From: Pseudanabaena biceps | GTDB taxonomy: Bacteria; Cyanobacteriota; Cyanobacteriia; Pseudanabaenales; Pseudanabaenaceae | Assembly: GCA_013361095.1 (NCBI GenBank) | Contig: JAATWA010000001.1 | Span: 3,875,001-3,939,000, forward strand | DNA: 64,000 bases | Direction of reading: 5' to 3' | Part shown: one piece after another, positions 32,584-41,032 of the stretch | Numbering within the stretch: the stretch's first letter is position 1 | Layout: each line of letters opens with the position of its first letter | The notes under the pieces: model-generated | What the model saw: only the letters and a program-made list of their open reading frames with translations | Told to the model about the DNA's origin: nothing | Databases searched by the model: none | Program-made: the position numbers and the translations under genes

Positions 32584-32778
32584 ATTTGATGATCTTGTTT
32601 TGATGTCGTTATTCCCAAAACTAAGGCATGTTTTTGTACTTGAAGCTCAACAAAATTATGTTTACGCAAAGATGCAGAGATGCAATGTTTTGTGAGTTTT
32701 ATCTATAAAAATCAACTTTGCTTTTTATATGTTTTTTGATTGCTTTTGCTGATTTACATACTTTTTTAGGAAGCCGTT

Positions 32779-33057
32779 ATGGTACAGATTATTTACATAC
32801 TCGCTTTTACAGTTCTCTCCATCTTTGCAATCAGCAACTTAATTCGTAGCATGATCGCACTTTCTCAAAATGATTCTCGTAGCTATCAAAATATCCGCAA
32901 TCGTCGGACATCTCCTCAATTTACGCATCCTGAGCTATGGGATAAAGATGGTCAGTATATTGACGAGCCATTAATGGTCATCAAATCGATAAATGTTGAT
33001 GATGCTAGATCTAAGCTTGACGCTCTATATAATTCATCACCTAGTGGCGACAAATAA
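32779..33057 (+). CDS. DUF2973 family membrane protein
   Basis: 92 residues with one N-terminal membrane helix (IIYILAFTVLSIFAISNLIR) and a conserved cytoplasmic part SPQFTHPELWDKDGQYIDEP then LMVI. Function unknown. Paired with the DUF2605 gene as in other cyanobacteria. A terminator hairpin directly follows the stop. Confidence 0.82.
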   Translation: MVQIIYILAFTVLSIFAISNLIRSMIALSQNDSRSYQNIRNRRTSPQFTHPELWDKDGQYIDEPLMVIKSINVDDARSKLDALYNSSPSGDK

Positions 33058-33059
33058 CA

Positions 33060-33092
33060 TAAAAAAAGCGGTGCAGAGCATCGCTTTTTTTA
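33060..33092 (+). terminator. Terminator after DUF2973 gene
   Basis: AAAAAAAGCGGTGC, loop AGA, GCATCGCTTTTTTT. Stem with a G-T pair and a T-run. Confidence 0.75.
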
Positions 33093-33129
33093 TCTATCAT
33101 ATTCTTTTTCCAATCTAAAAATAGACATT

Positions 33130-33447
33130 AAAGCCTCAATAGGATTAGCAGTGCGGCTTTAAGTAGCACAGATAAATTTTTGAAAGCGCCGCGAGGCGGC
33201 GCTTTCAAAAATTTATCTGTAGTTTAAGTTGTCACAAGGCGCTGTAATCCTTAAATGGGAAGGGAGTAAGTAGCTTCCAAAAAACTGAGACGTACGCACA
33301 GCTTGCGTCCCAGTTTTTTGGCTTTATGTTAAATCGCGCCGAGTTACTTACTATAGTTACAGTCACTAGTACTAAAGCAATAATTGGCTGGCGGCGCTTT
33401 GCGCCGCCAGCCAATTATTGCTTTTTACACTTGGCGATAGCTATAGA
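33130..33447. repeat. Three hairpin elements
   Basis: Family 2 element 33130-33246 (AAAGCCTCAATAGG ... GGCGCTGTAA) with an exact 25-bp-arm hairpin at 33168-33220. Hairpin 33277-33321 (16-bp arms CCAAAAAACTGAGACG, one mismatch) next to AGGGAGTA. Family 1 element 33351-33447 (CTATAGTTACAGTCA ... TTGGCGATAGCTATAG) with an exact 24-bp-arm hairpin at 33375-33425. No gene in this gap. Confidence 0.72.
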
Positions 33448-33483
33448 AGGTAACATCGATATCTAAACATTTGCGAGGTATCG

Positions 33484-33879
33484 GTGATTCATAGTTTGTT
33501 AGTCTGCACAACCTGTGCCAGCACTTGGCAGGACGGCAAAAAAGTAGGAGTTAGCGGCGGCGAAAATTTACTAAAAGAACTTTTACAATTACATCAAGAC
33601 TGGGATAAGCGATCGCAATTTGAGATCAAAGCTGTTTCTTGCATGAGTGCCTGTAGTCATGCCTGTGTTGTTACCTTTGCCGCCAGCGATAAATATACAT
33701 ATCTATTTGGTGATTTACCCTGTGATGCCGAAAGTATGTCTACCACCACAGCCGCAATATTAAAATGTGCCGCCGCCTATTGCGATCGCCCCGATGGGAT
33801 GCTGGCTTGGAAAGAGCGTCCTGAACCTCTAAAGAGTGGTGTCATTGCTCGCATTCCTGCGCTTTCTACCATCCCCTGA
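33484..33879 (+). CDS. DUF1636 family metal-binding protein
   Basis: 131 residues from a GTG start. Cysteine-rich thioredoxin-like ferredoxin pattern: CTTCAS (about 8-11), SCMSACSHACVVTF (about 58-68) and DLPCDAES. The family often sits near cobalt/zinc-related CobW genes and is assumed to bind metal; here cobD lies about 6 kb away but no CobW gene is adjacent. Role unknown. Confidence 0.78.
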   Translation: MIHSLLVCTTCASTWQDGKKVGVSGGENLLKELLQLHQDWDKRSQFEIKAVSCMSACSHACVVTFAASDKYTYLFGDLPCDAESMSTTTAAILKCAAAYCDRPDGMLAWKERPEPLKSGVIARIPALSTIP

Positions 33880-34034
33880 AGCGTTGGCACACTTCAAGCA
33901 ATTTGCGCTAACAATATTTATCTCTAAAGTTATATTTTGATGAAATGTGTTTATTGGCACTAGTGTCAATATATCTAGTCAATGTACTATTAACTTTAAG
34001 TAATAAAACTTATCTAATCTTCAATATTGGCTCT

Positions 34035-34595
34035 ATGAAATCACACAAAACTGCTGGATTCTTTATTAAAACCGCTAGTGCTGCGATCGCTACAGTTAGT
34101 CTTATGGTTGGACTTCCTTCCCTAGCTAATGACCATGTATCACAAACTGCACCTAAAAAGACAACCACAGTTGCAGCAGGTAATATTGTTCAAGTTGCTG
34201 TTAGCAATGGTTCTTTCAAAACTTTAGTTGCTGCTGTTAAAGCGGCTGGACTTGTCGAAACCCTTTCTGGTAAAGGACCTTTTACAGTATTTGCTCCAAC
34301 TGACGAAGCTTTTGCCAAATTGCCCAAGGGTACTGTCGAAACTTTACTTAAGCCAGAGAATAAAGCTGTTTTAGTCAAAGTGTTGACCTACCATGTCGTT
34401 TCAGGTTCCGTTGCTTCTAAAAGCATCAAGAGTGGATCAGCTTTGGTAAAGACAGTTGAAGGTGGATCGGTTAAGGTCACCAAAAGCGCTAAGGGTGTGG
34501 TGATTGATAATTCTAAGGTTGTTGCCGCCGATGTTAAAGCTAGCAATGGTGTAATCCATGTAATCGATACAGTTTTGCTACCCCCCGATTTGTAA
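34035..34595 (+). CDS. Fasciclin (FAS1) domain secreted protein
   Basis: 186 residues from ATG 34035, chosen because it gives a signal peptide (TAGFFIKTASAAIATVSLMV ending SLAN); the longer frame starts in AT-rich leader. One FAS1 domain with SFKTLVAAVKAAGLVETLSG, GPFTVFAPTDEAFAKLPKGT, the H-box YHVVSG and NGVIHVIDTVLLP. FAS1 proteins are surface or periplasmic adhesion modules. A perfect hairpin terminator follows. Confidence 0.92.
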   Translation: MKSHKTAGFFIKTASAAIATVSLMVGLPSLANDHVSQTAPKKTTTVAAGNIVQVAVSNGSFKTLVAAVKAAGLVETLSGKGPFTVFAPTDEAFAKLPKGTVETLLKPENKAVLVKVLTYHVVSGSVASKSIKSGSALVKTVEGGSVKVTKSAKGVVIDNSKVVAADVKASNGVIHVIDTVLLPPDL

Positions 34596-34611
34596 TCATC
34601 TAAAAATCTAG

Positions 34612-34658
34612 ACAAAAAAGGGAGTGACAGTGCAAAACACTGTCACTCCCTTTTTTGT
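34612..34658 (+). terminator. Terminator after fasciclin gene
   Basis: Exact 21-bp arms ACAAAAAAGGGAGTGACAGT..., loop CAAAA, T-run in the right arm. Confidence 0.8.
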
Positions 34659-34667
34659 GAATATGCT

Positions 34668-34764
34668 TACTCCTTTCCCACTAAAAGAATATGGGTTATA
34701 AGGTGAATGATTAGGGTTGCGCGGCTCCGCCGCGCAACCCTAATCATTCACTGGGAAGGGAGTA
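34668..34764. repeat. TACTCCTTTCCCA element (family 3)
   Basis: Outer TACTCCTTTCCCA and TGGGAAGGGAGTA with an inner exact 23-bp-arm hairpin (34703-34751, GTGAATGATTAGGGTTGCGC..., loop TCC). The left spacer carries extra sequence not matched on the right. A family 2b end, GTTTGATCGGAAATTGCGGT, follows at about 34802. Confidence 0.65.
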
Positions 34765-34870
34765 GCTAAACTTTAGAGGATGTTTAGTAAAAATTTTATT
34801 GGTTTGATCGGAAATTGCGGTAACTTAAACATTAAGACTCCAGAACTACAATTAAAGTTTGTAATAACTC

Positions 34871-35941
34871 ATGCAAGGCACGCTTAGAGAAATTGACGTA
34901 AGTACGATTATTAAACTAATTGAGTTCGGTCAGCGAACAGGCGAGTTATTGATTGAGTCCAGTACAGGAAAGTTCTGGTTCCTATTTTTTGATCGTGGAG
35001 AATTAATCTATGCAACCGACACAGATAGCAGTCTATCGCGGTTGCAGGATTATTTATATGGACTAGGTTTGGACTATGCTCTAGAAAATCTAGTTGCTTC
35101 TAAGTTGGGTATCGATCTATTAGAGTATGGGCAAATCTGGTCACTTTTAGAATCTCAAGTAATTGACCTACAAAAAGCTAAATCAATTCTTGAAAATATA
35201 ATCTTAGAAGTACTTTTTGACACGCTTAGTCTTTATCAAGGAAATTTTGTATTTGAAGTCAGTCCCGCACTCACACCAAAGTTATCACGATTAAAGTTTT
35301 CTCAAATCAGCGCTGATTATGTCCGTCAGTTGCGTGTCTGGAAGCAGTTTTATCCAGTCTTGCAGTCAGTTGAACAAGCTCCAGTCCTCGTCGAGCCTAA
35401 TGCTTTGCCAGAACTGAATACTTGGATTAATGGTCAGATTACGATTCGCCAATTGTCAAGGTATTCAGGTTGGGATATTTGCCAAGTTGGTCAAGCTGTT
35501 TATGAAGCGATCGCGGCGGGGAAAGTAACGATCATGCCTCTCAAGGCTGAACCTAAGCCCGTGGTTAAGGCACGATCGCCCAAAATTTTATGTGTTGATG
35601 ACAGTGTTACGATCTGTCGTGCTGTCGAATATATTTTGCATAATCATGGCTATCAAGTGATGGCGATCTCTAGTCCAACTAAAGCTCTGAGCGTAATTTT
35701 TCAAAACAAGCCAGATTTGATTTTATGCGATGTTGCTATGCCTGAGTTAAATGGCTATGAGCTATGTGGAATGCTCCGCAAGTCTAGTGCTTTTGCCAAG
35801 GTGCCGATTATTATGCTGACGGGCAAAGATGGCTTTATTGATCGCGTGAAGGCACGGATGGTTCGTGCGACTGAGTATTTGACTAAGCCGTTTGGGGAGA
35901 GGGAGTTATTAACCACCGTTGAAAAATATATTAAGGGCTAG
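34871..35941 (+). CDS. PatA/PixG-like protein: PATAN (DUF4388) plus receiver
   Basis: 356 residues. The N-terminal DUF4388/PATAN region (about 1-225) has MQGTLREIDVSTIIKLIEFG, GELLIESSTGKFWFLFFDRG and ISADYVRQLRVWKQF. The C-terminal receiver (about 238-354) has VDDSV, phosphoacceptor Asp287 in LILCDVAMPE and LTKPF. This layout is that of PatA/PixG/PilG proteins acting in cyanobacterial phototaxis and heterocyst patterning. No Pix/Pil cluster is nearby, so it is an orphan. A hairpin covers the stop. Confidence 0.87.
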   Translation: MQGTLREIDVSTIIKLIEFGQRTGELLIESSTGKFWFLFFDRGELIYATDTDSSLSRLQDYLYGLGLDYALENLVASKLGIDLLEYGQIWSLLESQVIDLQKAKSILENIILEVLFDTLSLYQGNFVFEVSPALTPKLSRLKFSQISADYVRQLRVWKQFYPVLQSVEQAPVLVEPNALPELNTWINGQITIRQLSRYSGWDICQVGQAVYEAIAAGKVTIMPLKAEPKPVVKARSPKILCVDDSVTICRAVEYILHNHGYQVMAISSPTKALSVIFQNKPDLILCDVAMPELNGYELCGMLRKSSAFAKVPIIMLTGKDGFIDRVKARMVRATEYLTKPFGERELLTTVEKYIKG

Positions 35942-36118
35942 AAAAGAAGAAATGGCAAAGCCATTTCTTCTTTTCTAGCCTAATAATGGCGGCGCTTCGC
36001 GCCGCCATTACTCTTTATAATTGCGCTTACTCGCTTCCAATTGTAAAAATAGACATTCCCACCCAAGTATTAGCGGCGCTTCGCGCCGCACCGCTAATAC
36101 TTGGGTGGGAAGGGAGTA
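35936..36118. repeat. Three hairpins between convergent genes
   Basis: 35936-35980 (exact 21-bp arms GGCTAGAAAAGAAGAAATGG..., covers the upstream stop). 35984-36010 (12-bp arms TAATGGCGGCGC). Family 3 element 36056-36111 (21-bp arms TTCCCACCCAAGTATTAGCG..., followed by AGGGAGTA). Confidence 0.72.
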
Positions 36119-36119
36119 G

Positions 36120-36389
36120 CTACTTAGCCTTTGGCTTTTCCTGTTCGCTGCACCGAAATCTATTGGCTTCAGAAGTAGCGGCATGTTTAGTTTTGCGACC
36201 ACTTACTCTTTGTCGCCACATCAAAAAAGACGATCGCTTCATGGACTTACGCATGATTTTGATGACTTGGGCTTCAGAAATACCAAATTGGTCATAGATT
36301 GTGTCAAAGGTGGTGCGATCTTCCCAACCCATCTCCACAATGCGATCAATGTCAATATCGGTCAGTGATTTGAGAGCTTCTTTATCCAT
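36120..36389 (-). CDS. TIGR03643 family protein
   Basis: 89-residue conserved small protein: DIDRIVEMGWEDRTTFDTIY, DQFGISEAQVIKIMRKSMKR and SSFLMWRQRVSGRKTKHAA. The first part has a helix-turn-helix feel, but no function is known. C-terminal residues after TKH are less conserved. The stop is two bases from a family 3 element end. Confidence 0.82.
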   Translation of the reverse strand: MDKEALKSLTDIDIDRIVEMGWEDRTTFDTIYDQFGISEAQVIKIMRKSMKRSSFLMWRQRVSGRKTKHAATSEANRFRCSEQEKPKAK

Positions 36390-36491
36390 ATCAAAAAACT
36401 TGAATCTTAGTTTGAGAAATAAAAATTAAATAACCTGTGCAAAGTCTACTGAAACAAGTTTGGGTTTTATTAAACTGTTGATCATAAACTT

Positions 36492-36622
36492 CAGCAATTC
36501 TTATTATAAAAATTGGTTTTTTAAAAGCTAGCCTAAGGCTAGCTTTTAAAAAACCAATTTTGGGGTTTGCAGCGCCTTAGGCGCTGCAAACCCCAAAATT
36601 GGTTTTTTAATGAGAATTGCTG
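36492..36622. repeat. CAGCAATTCT element, copy B (family 4)
   Basis: 131 bp with terminal inverted repeats CAGCAATTCTTATTAT and TTAATGAGAATTGCTG. Inner hairpin 1 TAAAAGCTAGCC/GGCTAGCTTTTA. Inner hairpin 2 CCAATTTTGGGGTTTGCAGC and complement around CTTAGG. Best-preserved copy. Confidence 0.82.
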
Positions 36623-36697
36623 CATAAACTTGCAATTTATGATCGCAAGTCATTGATAATATACACTCTGGAGTTATTGCGCCAAATATAGCCACCC

Positions 36698-37597
36698 ATG
36701 CCCCAAACAGTCGCATTCAATTTAGATACTTACCTACGCGATCGCAAACAAGAAGTTGAAATTGCTCTTGATAATTCGATCTTGGTCGTCTATCCCGAAA
36801 AAATTTATGAATCCATGCGCTACTCCCTCATGGCTGGGGGTAAGCGTTTACGCCCCATTCTTTGTCTTGCGGCTTGTGAGCTATTAGGTGGCGATCGCGC
36901 TGCTGCCATGCCCACTGCTTGTGCGATGGAAATGGTGCATACGATGTCCTTGATCCATGACGATCTTCCAGCGATGGACAATGATGATTTTCGGCGTGGT
37001 AAACCTACTAATCACAAGGTTTATGGTGATGATATTGCAATTTTGGCGGGGGATGCATTACTTGCCTATGCCTTTGAATTTATAGCGGAACAAACCAAAG
37101 GCGTACCTACCGATCGCGTTTTAAAAGTAATCGCCCATCTTGGTCATGCAGTCGCCGCTACGGGCTTAGTGGGTGGTCAGGTCGTTGATCTTGAATGTGA
37201 AGGTAATCCTAATGTAACCGCCGAGACTCTGACATTTATTCATATTCATAAAACTGCGGCTTTATTAAATTCTTGTGTGATTTGCGGAGCCTTACTCGCA
37301 GGTGCAAATGATACCGACATCACGCGCCTATCCACCTATGCTAATAACATTGGTCTAGCATTTCAAATTATTGACGATATTTTGGACATCACTGCCACTT
37401 CTGAGCAACTCGGCAAGACTGCGGGCAAAGATATCGCCGCTCAAAAGGTCACTTATCCTAGTCTTTGGGGTATTGAGGCTTCTCAACAAAAGGCTGAGAA
37501 GCTAGTGACAGAGGCTAAGGCTCAGCTAGTTAGCTATGGTGATTTGGCTTTGCCTCTAATGGCGATCGCTGATTACATCACAGCTCGTCAAAATTAA
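36698..37597 (+). CDS. crtE: Geranylgeranyl diphosphate synthase
   Basis: Prenyltransferase making C20 diphosphate for carotenoids, phytol and plastoquinone side chains. 299 residues with GGKRLRP, first aspartate-rich motif DDLPAMDNDD (88-97), second motif FQIIDDILD (about 225) and VDLECEG region typical of type II GGPP synthases. Followed 88 bases later by the DUF212 gene, a pairing common in cyanobacteria. Confidence 0.95.
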   Translation: MPQTVAFNLDTYLRDRKQEVEIALDNSILVVYPEKIYESMRYSLMAGGKRLRPILCLAACELLGGDRAAAMPTACAMEMVHTMSLIHDDLPAMDNDDFRRGKPTNHKVYGDDIAILAGDALLAYAFEFIAEQTKGVPTDRVLKVIAHLGHAVAATGLVGGQVVDLECEGNPNVTAETLTFIHIHKTAALLNSCVICGALLAGANDTDITRLSTYANNIGLAFQIIDDILDITATSEQLGKTAGKDIAAQKVTYPSLWGIEASQQKAEKLVTEAKAQLVSYGDLALPLMAIADYITARQN

Positions 37598-37685
37598 GCG
37601 CCATAATTAATGTTTTGAAACCTTTACTGGGTTTGGCTTTTAATTATTTTCTACGTTTTGAATCACATAAATTATTGCAATTGAT

Positions 37686-38126
37686 ATGAACCTCCATCCC
37701 CTTGGCGAAATCCTTGATAACCATGTTCTGCTAATTGCTTTATGTTCTAGCCTAACTGCCCAGATACTTAAGTTATTTATTGAGGTGGCTCAATTTCGTC
37801 AATTTAGATTCAAGATTCTATTTGAAACAGGTGGTATGCCTAGCTCTCATTCAGCGTTAGTATCAGCGTTAGCTACAGGTATCGGGCGCACTCAAGGATG
37901 GGATACACCACAATTTGCGATCGCTACGGTGTTTGCTTTTATCGTGATGTATGATGCCGCAGGAATTCGCCGCGCCGCAGGTAAGCAAGCCAAGGTTCTC
38001 AATCAAATTATGGTGGAAGTCTTTGAAGAAGAGCATGATCCACTTAAGGAGTTATTAGGTCATACGCCTGCTCAAGTGGTTGCGGGTTCGATTTTAGGGG
38101 TGTTTTTAATGTGGTGGTTTTTATAA
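37686..38126 (+). CDS. Divergent PAP2 family (DUF212) membrane protein
   Basis: 146 residues with about four membrane segments. PAP2-like motifs FRFKILFETGGMPSSHSALV and MYDAAGIRRAAGKQA then LGHTPAQVVAGSILG. The family is presumed to be an acid phosphatase related to PAP2; next to crtE it may act on prenyl diphosphates, which is inference. The stop codon is inside a 24-bp-arm hairpin. Confidence 0.85.
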   Translation: MNLHPLGEILDNHVLLIALCSSLTAQILKLFIEVAQFRQFRFKILFETGGMPSSHSALVSALATGIGRTQGWDTPQFAIATVFAFIVMYDAAGIRRAAGKQAKVLNQIMVEVFEEEHDPLKELLGHTPAQVVAGSILGVFLMWWFL

Positions 38127-38209
38127 AAAAAAGCGGCGCTAAGCGCCGCTTTTTTTTATAAAAACCAAAAATAGAGGTGCGGCGCTTTGCGCCGCACCTC
38201 TATTTTTGG
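38116..38209. terminator. Two hairpins between DUF212 and hisD
   Basis: 38116-38166 has exact 24-bp arms (GGTTTTTATAAAAAAAAGCG..., loop TAA) and includes the DUF212 stop and its last codons. 38165-38209 has exact 21-bp arms (CCAAAAATAGAGGTGCGGCG..., loop TTT) and ends one base from the hisD stop. Confidence 0.8.
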
Positions 38210-39508
38210 TTAGAGATCGGATAGACGGACTTTTACGGAGTCTCCGTGGGAGGTCAGCCCTTCGGCTTCGGTGAGCAAGGCGATCGCCCCTGATACTTCC
38301 TTGAGGGCTTCGGGACTGTACTGAATCAAGCTGGAATGTTTTAAGAAAGTTTCTACCCCCAGAGCCGAAGAATATCGCGCACCGCCACAGGTGGGTAAGG
38401 TATGATTTGGCCCTGCCAAATAATCTCCCACCGCTTCAGGTGTGGCATGACCAATAAAGATTGCCCCCGCATGGCGAATTTCTTCAATCAACTGCCAAGG
38501 ATCTTCAATTTCTAGTTCTAAGTGTTCAGGTGCAAATTGGTTAGATAGCTCAGCAGCAGTTTTAAGACTATCGACTACCACAATTAAGCCGTAATGGGCG
38601 ATCGCTTTTTCGGTCATCAAGCGGCGGGGATGATTTTCTAGCATCCGACTTACTTCTTCGCAGACGCGATTGGCGAGTCGAGAGTCATTAGTGATCAAAA
38701 TCGAGGCTGCCATTTGGTCATGTTCAGACTGCGCCAGCATATCTGCTGCCACATAGGTGGGATTAGCACTAGCATCGGCAATGATCAATACTTCTGATGG
38801 CCCTGCGATCGAATCGATGCCGACTCTCCCAAATACTTGTTTTTTTGCAAGCGTCACATAGATATTTCCTGGCCCCGTGATCACATCAACTTTAGGGATG
38901 GTTTCAGTGCCATAGGCAAGGGCGGCGATCGCCTGCGCTCCCCCGACTCGATAAATTTCTTCTACCCCAGCGACCTGAGCCGCGACCAAAATTGCAGGAT
39001 TAATGGTGCGCTCTTGCCCTGGCGGTGTCACCATGACAATCTTCTTTACTCCTGCGACTTTTGCAGGAACGGCATTCATCAGCACCGTACTCGGATAAGC
39101 TGCTTTGCCCCCCGGGATATAGATGCCTGCGGAGTCCACAGGTGTATAACGCTTACCCAAGACCACATCCTTGTCACCAAAATGCACCCAACTTTTGGGT
39201 ACACGCATTTTATGAAAATCGACAATTCTCTGATGCGCTAGTTCGATCGCCTTGAGCAGCTCGCTATTAACCTGCTGATAAGCTGCATCAAGTTCTGATC
39301 CACTAACGCGCAATTCTGCCGCCATAAAATCTTGACCATCAAACTCTGAGGTGTAATGCAGAAGGGCGTTGTCTCCCTTGCGGCGTACAGTTTGGATGAT
39401 TTCAGTGACAGTGGCTTCTTTGTGGATCATCTGATCGTCATAGATGCGATCGCAAATCCGTTTGATTTCGGATTCTGCTTCAGTTCTCTGGGTGACAATT
39501 CGTAGCAT
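38210..39508 (-). CDS. hisD: Histidinol dehydrogenase
   Basis: Last two oxidations of histidine synthesis (histidinol to histidine, NAD+ and Zn2+ dependent). 432 residues with PGGKAAYPSTVLMNAVPAKV, VGGAQAIAALAYGTETIPKV, GPGNIYVTLAKK, AGPSEVLIIAD, zinc region LAQSEHDQMA and C-terminal GPNHTLPTCGGARYSSALGV. Single gene here; other his genes are not in the window. Confidence 0.97.
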   Translation of the reverse strand: MLRIVTQRTEAESEIKRICDRIYDDQMIHKEATVTEIIQTVRRKGDNALLHYTSEFDGQDFMAAELRVSGSELDAAYQQVNSELLKAIELAHQRIVDFHKMRVPKSWVHFGDKDVVLGKRYTPVDSAGIYIPGGKAAYPSTVLMNAVPAKVAGVKKIVMVTPPGQERTINPAILVAAQVAGVEEIYRVGGAQAIAALAYGTETIPKVDVITGPGNIYVTLAKKQVFGRVGIDSIAGPSEVLIIADASANPTYVAADMLAQSEHDQMAASILITNDSRLANRVCEEVSRMLENHPRRLMTEKAIAHYGLIVVVDSLKTAAELSNQFAPEHLELEIEDPWQLIEEIRHAGAIFIGHATPEAVGDYLAGPNHTLPTCGGARYSSALGVETFLKHSSLIQYSPEALKEVSGAIALLTEAEGLTSHGDSVKVRLSDL

Positions 39509-39560
39509 AGATTGTGACGTAAGAAGCGATGATTAATCCTAGCTTAACCTGTATCTCTGT

Positions 39561-39580
39561 AACTTGTGTAAACACAAGTT
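39561..39580. repeat. Short hairpin between hisD and cobD
   Basis: AACTTGTG, TAAA, CACAAGTT in the divergent promoter region. Possibly a regulator site; no further support. Confidence 0.3.
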
Positions 39581-39624
39581 GAAAAAAGAGAGATAGCATT
39601 GCTATAGCGCACTCCTAACTCCAA

Positions 39625-40740
39625 ATGATGCTCAACAATATTAATAAGTCAAATTTAATAGACGCACAATTAAATAAAAATCGTCCCATTCATGGAGGAA
39701 ATCGCCAATGGGCGGCGAATATTGCTAAAACAGCCCCAGAAAACATTTTGGATTTTTCGGCGAGTATCAATCCGCTGGGAATGCCCCAATCAGCGATCGC
39801 GGCAATTCAATCTCATTTAACAGATTTAAGTCATTACCCTGATCCTGAATACACATTGCTAAGAGAAGCGATCGCGCATTTCCACGAACTCACATCTGAG
39901 TATATTTTGGCGGGAAATGGGGTTGCCGAGCTACTAACTTGGGTGGGGCGTGATCTATCACAATTAGAAGCAACAGTTCTTTTTACCCCCGCCTTTACCG
40001 ATTACTACCGCGCTCTTAAAGCCTTTGATTGCAAGATAGAGACATACCCACTTACACCCTTTTTCTCAATAGGAGATGAGAGTAAATTTTTACTTAATAA
40101 TCCCCAAACAAAAGGAATCTTAATCAATAATCCTCATAATCCCACGGGATACTTATTCACTAAAGATTTTTTAAAGCCTTACTTAGAAAAGTTTGCCCTT
40201 GTGGTAATCGATGAAGCATTTATGGACTTTCTGACACCAGATAAGCAGCAAAGCTTGATTGATTTAGTTCCATTACATCCAAATCTAGTGATTTTACGAT
40301 CGCTAACTAAGTTTTATTGCTTACCCGGTTTGAGACTTGGCTATGCGATCGCCCATCCTGAGCGTTTAGCCCGTTGGCAAGCATGGCGCGATCCTTGGTG
40401 TGTCAATGCCTTAGCCGAAGCCGCAGGCATAGCAGTGTTAGGTGATCGCGAGTTTCAGCAACAGACATGGACTTGGCTAGAGGGTGCGAGATCTCAATTA
40501 TTTACAGGTTTGGCTAAAATTTCAGGGTTAACGCCTCTGATCAATCCTGCCAATTACTTATTAGTAAAAACAGAAATTGCAGGTTCGCGATTGCAGAAAG
40601 AACTATTACAACTAGACAAGATCTTGATTCGCGATTGTTTGAGCTTTCCCGAATTAGGCGATCGTTTTTTTAGAGTAGCGGTGCGCTTAGAAAACGAAAA
40701 TCAGCGATTGCTCAAAGCTTTGTCAACCTTAACCACTTAG
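39625..40740 (+). CDS. cobD: Threonine-phosphate decarboxylase
   Basis: PLP-dependent class I/II aminotransferase-fold enzyme making aminopropanol phosphate for the cobalamin loop. 371 residues: IHGGNRQWAAN, LDFSASINPLGMP, HYPDPEYTLLREAIA, ILAGNGVAELL, INNPHNPTGYLF, Asp in VVIDEAFMDF, PLP-lysine in LRSLTKFYCLPGLRLGYAIA and late RFFRVAVR. The SINPLG motif separates CobD from HisC. No other cobalamin genes are in the window. Confidence 0.88.
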   Translation: MMLNNINKSNLIDAQLNKNRPIHGGNRQWAANIAKTAPENILDFSASINPLGMPQSAIAAIQSHLTDLSHYPDPEYTLLREAIAHFHELTSEYILAGNGVAELLTWVGRDLSQLEATVLFTPAFTDYYRALKAFDCKIETYPLTPFFSIGDESKFLLNNPQTKGILINNPHNPTGYLFTKDFLKPYLEKFALVVIDEAFMDFLTPDKQQSLIDLVPLHPNLVILRSLTKFYCLPGLRLGYAIAHPERLARWQAWRDPWCVNALAEAAGIAVLGDREFQQQTWTWLEGARSQLFTGLAKISGLTPLINPANYLLVKTEIAGSRLQKELLQLDKILIRDCLSFPELGDRFFRVAVRLENENQRLLKALSTLTT

Positions 40741-40760
40741 CTAATGCAATGTAAATCTCA

Positions 40761-40889
40761 GACTGTGGCGCACGCTGCGCGTGCGCCACAGTCAATAAGC
40801 AAGTATGCAACTCGCTTATTGATAGCCACAAGCCAAAACCCAAGAGAGAGTTGCCGCGCTTCGCGCGGCAACTCTCTCTTGGGTTTTGG
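40761..40889. repeat. Three palindromes upstream of glgB
   Basis: 40761-40793 (13-bp arms GACTGTGGCGCAC), 40792-40822 (TCAATAAGC arms) and 40833-40889 (exact 27-bp arms CCAAAACCCAAGAGAGAGTT..., loop TTC) with outer TAGCCACAA / TTGTGGCTGGCTACAGCTATA ends of the family 1 type. The glgB promoter must lie in the remaining 140 bases. Confidence 0.7.
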
Positions 40890-41032
40890 TTTTGTGGCTG
40901 GCTACAGCTATAGCTTGACTTTAGCTGTATTTACTAGGGGCTAGGTAAACTTTAGTCTTTAGATTAAGTTACGCGCTGTGATTTGGTTAATAATATGCAG
41001 TAATTTAAATATGTGTGTTTATTAAAAGAGAT

